From Isoetes taiwanensis (lineage: Eukaryota > Streptophyta > Lycopodiopsida > Isoetales > Isoetaceae), in the NCBI GenBank assembly GCA_021234155.1, contig JAJEKV010000036.1:11603426-11667425 (forward strand): a DNA stretch of 64,000 nt, in the 5' to 3' direction. Position 1 is the stretch's first letter. The number at the start of each line of letters is the position of its first letter. Under the pieces are notes generated by a model. That model was not told where the DNA came from and searched no databases. It saw only the letters and a program-made list of their open reading frames with translations. Shown piece by piece: positions 55,617 through 64,000 of the stretch. A program made the translations under genes and the position numbers.

Positions 55617-58480
55617 TGTACCTATGAATCTACGTAAAATACCTGCTTCTAAAGAGTTGTCTCCTGCTCACAGAGTCTCCATCACTTGTAGGTGGTTTGG
55701 AGTAGATGCTCCTCCCTCCGATGCACATGCACTTCTGGAGCTGTTGCTGCAAGCTGTGCCGTTGAAGATGATCCTTGAACTGGAGCTACAAGCTGAACTG
55801 GATCAGAAGATGGTGGAGCCAAAAGTGGTCTAGAGTTAGGGTTTAGCCTTTTATATGTTAGGGTTTACATGATATGCCACATGGCTCCAATGGGATGTGT
55901 CCGTGTGGCAGGTCACCAATAGGATGAAGCCACATGGAAATGGTTTTATACCTAAGGTTTGAATAACTTGGCCATGCCTCACCCCACATTAGGTGCACAC
56001 AAATCTAATAATATAGATTTGTATTCTGACGTGGCCTAGGATATATGTATTTACACCGTATATTCTATGGGAACGTCACATTCTTCCCCCTTAACATAAT
56101 GTTGTCCTCAGGATTATGTAAGGTGAAACGAACCTACATCAATGTTAGGCAGCAATAACAATTCCTAAGTTAATACTTAGGATTTATTATAGTAATGACT
56201 TCCGATATTTTATTGTATAAATAAACGTAAAGACACAGTGCCCCGGGATAGGTTATGGGACAGACTGCGACAGCTGGGGACCCCCCTTGACTTGCAGAAT
56301 GCAGTATATAGGCTATATGAGGCATGCTCAGGCCGTATCACATCGTCAGGACAGCCCCGGTGTCGGTGTGCCATTGGAGTCGTCGGGGTTGCCCCCCTCT
56401 CCCCCACACTCTTTGGCCTATAACTCATATATGCTGACGATGTCAACCTCCTGGCCTATACTCCAGAGGACATGCAACGTCACCTAGATGCTCTTGACAC
56501 TTTCTGCCGATTCACTGGCATGAGAGTACACTTGGCTAAAACTAGGGTGCTGCTAGTTTCATCATCGCGTCGGCCAAGGGTTCCTTCATCACTTACCAGG
56601 GACAAGATGTAGAGGTGGCTCCGACCTACAAGTACTTAGGGATCGAGTTCTCTACTACCACCCATTGGGATCTTTGCCATCGGGTTGCGAGTCCGCGGCG
56701 GTTGGAAAGCACTATATGCCATGCGCGAACAACGACCACAAAGGCGAGTTGTATGCACGGGGCCACCGAGCACACTTGTTTTGGGCCTTGTCAAGCCGGT
56801 CCTTTTGTATGGGGGCGGTGTGGGGTCCGGTGATATCCCTCAACACTTGGAATGACCTCGGCGGTCGCGAGAAAGCCTTCTTGGCACGAGCCCTTGGGGT
56901 AAAGTCCGCGATTCTATACCGAGATCCTACTCCGAGAGACGGTTTTCTACCCTTTCAGCGAGCTGCATTGGAGCGCCATATCATTTACTTCGAGAAGGTG
57001 GTGGCTATGGGTGATACACGTTTGCCAACCTTGCTTTAGCCCGCGGCGATGGGTCCCCAATGCACGAAAGCCTCTTTGGAAAGACAAAAGAAAAGCTTCG
57101 GTGGTTCTCACGTTGGGGTGTCTGAGGCAAGCAGTCATTACATGTAAGGACAAAGAAAGATCACAAAATCAGCGACAAGTCAATCCTAGGAGCTCTCACG
57201 AGAGGCCCACACGATGCTTGTACACCCGGTTGCCCATGAAGAAGCGCGGACTTATAGCTTCCATTACGCGCGGGTGCACATAACCTCCGCATTGAGACGG
57301 GGCGTTGGGCTCGGGGAGCCTACGAGCAAAGGCTTTGCGGTGTTGCCACTAGAGCCGAGGATGAATGTCATGCCCTCGGATCGCCCGGCATTTGCCCATA
57401 TCAAGGCGGTATGTTGATTACTAGTGCACGGCCAACCGTTGCATGAGTTATTGAATACGGCGTCAGTGGGTTTGTTGGGGTCATACCTCCAGGAGGTTAT
57501 AGATGCACGGACTCAGTTGTGTCCTCCGGGATGGTATTGAACTATCCTATACAATTGTACAGCGTGCCAGCATACTTATTACTGCTAAGGTTTTTTCCTC
57601 GAAAACCCTTCGGGGCAGGGGTTTTTTAATCCTGTCAGTAATACGGTTGCTACTCTCTTTTTGTTTGGGTCCCATATGCTAATTGGTCTCCATGGACACT
57701 AAAAAACCTATTCTATTCTATTCTATTCTATATTCACATACTTGTACGAAATTATATAGCCTTAACAAGTGTACATTAATAATATAATAACATAATTAGG
57801 AGTCACAAGATTAAGACAAAATGCCAAGACTTTCAGACATATCTATGAATCTATGCAAAATATCTGCTCCTAAAGAGTTGTCTCCTGTTCGCGGAGTCTC
57901 CATCACTTGTACGTGTTGGAGTAGATGTTCTTCCTTCTGATATGCATCCGCTCCTGGAGCTATTGCTGCAAGAGGGTTTGGCCTTTTATGTATTAGAATT
58001 TACATGATATGCCATAGGGCATTAATGGGATGTGTCTGTGTGGCAGGTTGCCAATAGGATGAGGCCACGTGGAAATGGTTGTATACCTAAGATTGGCCAA
58101 GTTATATGAGTAATTTGGCCATGCCCCTCCCCACATTAAGTGCGTACAAGTCTATTAATATAAATTTGTATTGTGACATGGCCTAGAATATACGTATTTA
58201 CACCATATATTCTAGGGGAACGTGACATTCTTCCCTCTTAGCATAATGATGTCCTCAGCATTACGTAAGGTGAAACGAATCTGCATCAACATTATGCAGC
58301 AATAACAATTTTCAACGCTTAGGATTTATTATAGAAATGACTTTTCGATATTTAGTTGTATCAAAAATAGAATAGGAAAAAGCTTACACTCACATGCTTG
58401 CACAAAATCCTTAACAAGTGTACATTATAGTAATATAATAGCATAATTAGGAGCCACGCAATTAAGGCAAAATGTAAAAA
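55617..58480. repeat. Tandem segmental duplication, first copy interrupted by a LINE
   Basis: Copy 1 (55617-56227 plus 57726-57836) and copy 2 (57837-58480) share a long diverged sequence in the same order. Shared segments include AAAGAGTTGTCTCCTG, CATCACTTGTA, TTTACATGATATGCCA, GTGTGGCAGG, ACATTCTTCC and CCTTAACAAGTGTACATTA. The run GTCACATTCTTCCCCCTTAA near 56085 is typical of plant LTR-retrotransposon or LTR-flanking sequence, so the unit may be LTR-derived, but TG...CA ends were not located. Copy 1 lacks continuity only where the LINE fragment sits. Confidence 0.8.
56228..57725 (+). pseudogene. 5'-truncated LINE with (ATTCT)n tail
   Basis: It begins inside the RT (KDTVPRDRLWDRLRQLGTPL, then NAVYRLYEACSG). 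The RT reads on with PLSPTLFGL and YADDVNLLAYTPEDMQ, but about 30 residues between these two boxes are deleted. YKYLGIEFSTTTHW and, in shifted frames, FLPFQRAALERHIIYF follow. The 3' end is a hairpin-like CCCTTCGGGGCAGGGG region, then ATTCTATTCTATTCTATTC at 57703-57725. The tail type and RT differ from the L1-type LINE at 16-30 kb. Copy 2 of the surrounding duplication is a near 'empty site'. Confidence 0.8.
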
Positions 58481-60990
58481 CCTCTATTCATGCCGTGATG
58501 CGCTCCTATCCATTTGTTGCCATCTCTTCTATTGGTCCGTGAGTAGCACAACACATTAGTTCAATTAATAAACTATAGTTTTAAGGGTCCATCCCCTTTA
58601 TATTTAATTTAACCTACATGAATGCAACATTTTTCCCGACATGGGGGGCGGTGCTTCCCTCATAATGGTCGTGGGAAGATATATATCCTATCATGCTTAA
58701 AATGAATGCATGTCTAATGCCTAGTCCCTTTATCACCCCTGGCATAGGAGGTGGCTTATCCTCCATAATAGCCATAGACTCCAGGTTATCATACATCCTA
58801 CTCATAATCTATACTCTAGGATGAATGCATGCACTCTCATTTCTCTCAATCCTGCTTTGGAAGGGGCCCCGATCCATCCACAGGCCTTTAAGTTTTGAAA
58901 TAGATTTAATATCTAGATATGTTCTAATTTTAGAAAAGGCAGATAGTATAAAAAAGGGCAAATGGGAAACGTCATAACTCAGTGGGCAGTCGTCAGAATG
59001 AAGCTATCTTGAGCATTTTGGAAAGCCCTCGGAGCTAGTTTCAGATGGGGTGGCATCGCTCTAACTCTTTACAGTTGACGAGATATCGTAAAAAAGGTGA
59101 ACATGAGTCAAATAAGACTGCAGTGGAAGATCCTTTGATGTGTTAACCGGAGCTGGAAGCTGGAAGCCTTGGAGTCTGTGATGGATTGTGTTCATTTGCT
59201 TGTTGCAGTTTTGATGGTGTTTGGAATTCCGTTGTTGAAGGATGTTGCTTGTGGTTCGAGTTCTGATCAAAAGGCATGTTAAACCAGCGATCCAAAAATA
59301 ACCTAATTTTTGGTGCAGGTCTAACTCGGTGTTTGAACAAGACTCAGAACAATCTTACGAGAAGTATTTTCAGAAATCCGGCCTATTCTTCTTCATCTTT
59401 ATCGAATCCGATCTTGCTTTGCCATTCCGGCCTATCTTCGCTCTCAACAACCCTTCTGCAATACCTTTTAAAGTTTTGCCTCGATGTTCGTAAAGAACTT
59501 TTTGCCTTTAAAACCATTATATGTCTTATAACCTAGTTAGTTAGCGTTTAAGGTTGTTATACCATAGACCCAAGTTTGATTAGAACCTATGTTTTGCTTG
59601 GAAATTCTATTTTAACCCAAGTTTTAACATTTCTTTCTAGATTTATCATACGGTGTTTGTTTTCCTTTTAGATTATACCTTGTTGAATTGCTGTTCTATT
59701 TTTCCTTTAAGTTCATGTTTTGTTCTTGTGACTTGTATGCCCATAAGTAGAATAATTATAATAAGATAAGAATTAACTGCATGGACCCGCCCCTTTATCG
59801 ATGCCGAAGGGATCCAGGCAGAAGAGCAACGTGCATACCAGGTGATTGGTATGTAAGCATATATCGTGTCACGAATGATATATTAGTGAACCTGTGTGAG
59901 GGATTGATCATCCCTGAACAATATTAACTGATAAAGTTGTGTTGTGATTATGTGTTTATTTTTTTTCCCATATTACTTGGTCAAGGTGATGGTTACCCAC
60001 TTAGTCCTCCCCTGAACTAACCACATCTCTCCTTTCTTGTTTCATACAGATAGCGTTGAAAGCTAAGTGGTCGTCAAGCGAGGGAAGTGGGAGGCAGGGA
60101 TAGTTTGAAATGTGACTCGAGTATTGGGTTAAAGATGTTTGTTACTAAAGTTCTTCTGATGATTGAAAGGTATTTATATTTGAATCCCAATTATTTTGTC
60201 TTGTTTGATTTCAAGTGTTAAACATGCTAAAAGCGTTGCACATACCATGGAATCCCATAGATAATCTCTATCAACGTATTCTATCCTAGTACACTGAGTC
60301 TACCCAGAGACATGACCAACCCATGTCAATAGATAAGTACCTTTCTCGGCTCTTAGCCATATGCCAATTGCTAACATGATCATGTAGGCCAGAGGCCATT
60401 AAAAAAAAATGGGGGAAAGAAAGTTTGCCACTCTAAATAATGCTCTGAGTACACATTTACTAGTAATATAACAAATTGAACTAGAGGGTTTATTTTGTAA
60501 AAGTCATCCATACAAGAGGAACACAGTCATTGAGATTTTCATAGAACATCATCAAGATACATGAACAGAGTACAAGTGCCATGACTGATGCATATATCCT
60601 TCAATTCGGGGGGAGGGGAGGAAGAGCTTTTACTACAATTAGTAGGAGTCAGCTGGTCATCTATTAATTTCATCATTTGGGTCGGCAGATATTTGAACAT
60701 GTAGCATATGACTAAAGCAATTGAAGGCTGATAATAATGCCACACATGTATTCATCTTCTACCTGAAATCACTTGTGTGGTCAAGGTGTCAATAGAAGAA
60801 GCTAACTATAAAAATGTGCACAGAACTGCCTAAATAGCCATATCTTGATTCCTTGGGGACTGAGTGGATATCAAACCTATTTCTATATGTCTTGACAAGG
60901 GATAGTATTCGCAACTCATAGATGCCACTAAAATATAAACAAACATTCACAAAATGTAACATTCCTAGGATGGATCCTATGACACAATCA
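58481..60990. other. Intergenic, no gene recognised
   Basis: No recognised coding region. A short repeated phrase (GGGGCGGTGCTTCCCTCATAATGG-like and GAGGTGGCTTATCCTCCATAATAG-like, about 58645 and 58748) suggests an old ~100-bp duplication. Confidence 0.4.
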
Positions 60991-62190
60991 AGTAGTGGTG
61001 CTTCTCATTTAGCTTTCAAACTCCACATGGCAATTTGGCTCTATTTTGCACAGACAAATGCATGAAGGTGAACTTGCTCAAGTCGAAATGCATGGTAAGT
61101 GGTACGTCCTTGAGACCAGACTTTTTCTATCAAAGTGAACAGCTTGAATTGGTTCATGTCTATAAATATCTAGGGTTGGAAGTATGCTCAAATTACAGCT
61201 GGAAGACTTGCATTGAAAAACGCATTGCTGGTGGAAAACGTGCCCTGTACGGCATGTTGCAAAGGTGCCATAAGGCTGGACTGACAGCATGGAAGCTCCA
61301 CAAAATGCTCTTTCGCACCCTGGTACAAACTGTATTGTTGTATGGCTGCCCAATTTGGGGACCATCTATATCGTGCAGGATGTGGGAGAAAATAGAAGGA
61401 GTTCTTAAACTTTTCCTTCGGGAAAAGCTTGGGATTTAAAAAACAAGTGCCATATGAGATGATTCTAGTGGAGATGGGGATGCTCCCCTTGGAGGCTGAA
61501 GCCATGTGCCTAACACTTTCATATGTCAACAAGATCAGTAGCTTAGAGGAGAGACGACTTCCTTACTTGGCATTAAAAACCTCTAGCAGCCAAGGGTGGT
61601 TTTGAGAAGTAAAAGAGTGGTTGCAAAGATGGGGACTAGAAGAACATGATTGGCCTAACACAGATGAGGGGATTCGTGATCTGATTCAGACCAAGGTCAT
61701 TGAGAAACTATGGCAAGAGAAAGGGGCAAAGATGGAATTTTATCAGGCAGAGATTAACCCAATGATAATATATGCGGAACAAGATTATCTGAAAATAGCT
61801 CCTCATGCCAGGAAAGTCATTGCAAGATACTGGCTCAGCTCTCACTACCTGAGAATCGAAACAGGTAGATGGATGAGAATAGCGAGAGAAGAGCGGCTCT
61901 GCTTGTTTTGTGAAGGCGGCCATATTGAGGATGAAGAACAGGTCCTTCTTAAATGTACACAATATGCTCAAATAAGAACGAGACATGCGGTTGAACACTC
62001 TAACCTTTTCTCTTTATGGCAGATGGATCCCACTCGCCTTGGAGCATTCATATCAGAAGTAGATAAACATCATTCCTTTATGCTAAAAGTCTTCAAATAA
62101 AACTTGATACTCTGTTGTACTTCAGCTTCATGACCTTTTTGGGTCTTAAGAAGCTCGATTTAATCAATTATTATTATTATTATTATTATT
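60991..62190 (+). pseudogene. 5'-truncated LINE, thumb to 3' end, (ATT)n tail
   Basis: It reads LALFCTDKCMKVNLLKSKCM, VYKYLGLEVCSNYSW, LVQTVLLYGCPIWGPSIS and REKLGI. After a frameshift near 61437 come LVEMGMLPLEAEAMCLTLSY and, in the last open frame (61621-62100), ARYWLSSHYLRIETGRW and RLCLFCEGGHIEDEEQVLLKC, a zinc-finger-like C-x2-C...H...C. The 3' end is CTTAAGAAGCTCGATTTAATC followed by (ATT)n at 62167-62190. It is related to, but distinct from, the LINE at 56.2 kb. The RT catalytic region is absent. Confidence 0.8.
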
Positions 62191-62719
62191 TACATATTGA
62201 GAATGTTTGAAAATATTAATAAACGTGCTCCGAAACTAGACCATCATCGAGAGCATGATGGAAATGAAAAAAACAAGATAAAGTATGATCCATCCACTGC
62301 CTAAGCGAGGTAAAGGTGAAAAAAAACCTAACGACTGCTTCTCATCGGGCTGAAAAACCCTACCCTTGTGGGTTTTCGAGGAAAACCCTAATGAGAAATG
62401 ATCGCCAATGCTCGAGGAGATGCCTGCAGCCCCGAAACCAAATGGAGACAACTTGAATACGTTGTGCTAAGCAAAAAGTTGAAGCACGCAAAGGTTGAAG
62501 CTCGATCACTAGCATACACTAGCCGAGAAATGCTTTAAAGTAAACACAATGGCAAGGCATCCCCGAAAAAGGAGCTCGACGTCATGCCCTCCGACAGCTG
62601 AGAGATCTTCACAAAGTAACTTGCGATGAAAAGACTTGAGAAGGAGAATGGCTTTTTCGAACGTTAGGAGCTACAAGCCATGACTCGTGCCAAAACGCAA
62701 TAGTATCTAGAGAATAATA
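62191..62719. other. Intergenic, no gene recognised
   Basis: No recognised coding region. GGGTTTTCGAGGAAAACCC near 62371 is a short perfect-stem hairpin. Confidence 0.4.
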
Positions 62720-63015
62720 AAGCTCGGAGGCTCCAGAGCCACTCCGAGAAAGAAATATCAGCCAACCAATCAAGAACTGTCCGTGAAGTGACCATCGCAA
62801 GGAAAAAATATCATACTAGTGTGGCCTCGGAGGCTACAACGCCATGCTGAGAGAGAATGAATAAGAAAAACGCCTCGAAGGCTATAGTGCCACGCCGAGA
62901 AAGAGTGAAATAATAAGTAATCATCGGAGGTTGGAAAAAATGAAACATAAAAACACATGCATTTGCAAAGAACATCGAAAAGGGACCATGAGGATGTCAG
63001 AGGCTGCAGAGTGAC
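62720..63015. repeat. Diverged tandem repeat (about 50-57 bp unit)
   Basis: Units of the form CTCGGAGGCTMCARMGCCA, CKCCGAGARAGARTGAAATAA occur near 62723, 62824, 62872 and 62988, separated by A-rich spacers. Confidence 0.65.
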
Positions 63016-63048
63016 CCGAGATCTACTATAATTTCTTATGGATATGCA

Positions 63049-63755
63049 TTGAATTCCCTAGCAGAAAGCAAGTTAATGGATGTTGTTAACTTAAGGTACA
63101 AAGCAAGATTGGTGGCTCATGGATTTACTCAAAAAGATGGTAAGGACTACCAGAATACTTTTTCCCCTATTGTTAAGATAACAAGTTTGCGAGCTTGGAT
63201 TGCTCTAGCAGTTGAACATGATTTAGAGCTCGATCATATGGATGTGAAAACAGCTTTTCTAAATGGGGATTTAGAGGAGGAAATCTATACGGAGCAGCCA
63301 TTGGGTTTTAGGTGCAAGGTAATAAAGTTTGTAAGTTGAAAAATGCAGTATATGGTCCTCAGCAAGCAGCTAGAATGTATGCATAAATAGCTATCCATTG
63401 TCCCAAGGATTTGAAAAGCTGGAAAGCAAAAGTAATTTGGACATAAAAAAAAAAAAAACAAATGGCAGATTTTGCATCATAGAATTGTGTGTTGATGACT
63501 GCATTACGAACACTAGTTATGCAAAGTTTTTTGGATTTTGAAAGCTAGATTTGAGATGAGCGATCTTGGTACATTTAAAAAACTCTTTGGGCAAGCTGAA
63601 ATATTGGTTTCAACACAGGTGCAAGGCATTAAAAAAGTGCTGGATAAATTTTTTTTAATAAGAGAATGCAAACAGTGCCAACTCCTTTGGTGGTTAAAAA
63701 ACAAATATTGTGTTTGTTGTGAATTTATTGAGCAGATATCTAAATTATCCAGGTA
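63049..63755 (+). pseudogene. Ty1/copia reverse-transcriptase fragment
   Basis: It reads RYKARLVAHGFTQKDGKDYQ, FSPIVKITSLRAWIALAVEH, LELDHMDVKTAFLNGDLEEE and IYTEQPLGF, the N-terminal RVT_2 signature including the first catalytic Asp region (DVKTAFLNGDL). It continues with KLKNAVYGPQQAARMY and, after stops, FEMSDLGTFKKLFGQAEI. The YVDD box region falls in the broken segment (63420-63530) and is not intact. No integrase or LTR was seen within the window. Confidence 0.85.
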
Positions 63756-63825
63756 GCATCTTTTAGCTAATATTGATACAACAAACAAGACTTCTCACAT
63801 GCCGGTGTTTAGTGATGTTGTGCAA

Positions 63826-63900
63826 AGTTTCACCATGATGTGTGACGTGTTTGAGTGATGTTGGCAAATGCATGCGATGTTTCACCATGATGTGTGGATA
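63826..63900. repeat. 52-bp offset duplication
   Basis: GTTTCACCATGATGTGTG occurs at 63827 and 63879. The remaining sequence to 64000 holds nothing recognised. Confidence 0.8.
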
Positions 63901-64000
63901 TAGTGGCAGCATGATCAATAAGGACCAGCCAATGGCTCCTATTTTGCTTAACATTCAATTGCTGTTAAGTATCAATAGCAGATGCAAATGGTGGCAGAAG

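Overview
This is nuclear DNA from a land plant with a large, repeat-rich genome. It has an AT-rich background, L1-type LINEs with an endonuclease, YADD-type reverse transcriptase (RT) and zf-RVT, Ty3/gypsy (chromodomain) and Ty1/copia fragments, foldback elements, and only one confident host gene. That gene is a MYC2-like bHLH regulator with eight coding exons, one of only 15 nt. Angiosperm MYC2 is intronless, and the bHLH sequence mixes subgroup IIId and IIIe features. Together with LINEs that end in simple-sequence tails, this leans towards a non-flowering plant (fern, lycophyte or similar), but that is an inference.

Layout. 1.2-7.1 kb: two tandem copies (I, II) of a composite foldback transposon family. 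8-14.6 kb: a GC-rich foldback MITE, a decayed LINE, a head-to-head pair of tRNA-derived SINE heads and an RT scrap. 16.2-30.45 kb: one LINE on the minus strand, bounded by a perfect 14-bp target duplication (TSD) and split by two nested insertions: a 3.7-kb element with terminal inverted repeats (TIRs) at the ORF1/ORF2 boundary, and copy III of the composite family inside ORF1. 30.5-35 kb: mostly anonymous, with a weak spliced-gene candidate. 35.1-38.15 kb (minus): the MYC2-like gene, with a G-box upstream. 39-45 kb: anonymous DNA with local duplications and a 426-bp foldback. 46.1-50.95 kb: a chromodomain gypsy element split by composite copy IV, which carries a fragment of a cation/calcium exchanger (CCX) gene. 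52.8-54.1 kb: a 1.3-kb retroposon with poly(A) and a 14-bp TSD. 55.6-58.5 kb: a tandem segmental duplication whose first copy is interrupted by a LINE fragment. 61-62.2 kb: a second LINE type with an (ATT)n tail. 63.0-63.8 kb: a copia RT fragment.

The most interesting system is the composite family (copies I-IV). Each copy joins a conserved 5' module (ATGTAGCATAATAACAGGGG...) to a conserved 3' module: a tiny GGGCCC-GAA-GGGCCC hairpin followed by a foldback of about 390-480 bp with TGGGTGCATATTCACAC termini. The interiors are mostly unrelated and include captured host sequence. Copy III interrupts LINE ORF1 precisely, with a possible TAAT duplication, which allows its boundaries to be read directly. 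The host gene, the LINEs and the other repeats show no sign of working together: this is one gene embedded in nested transposons.
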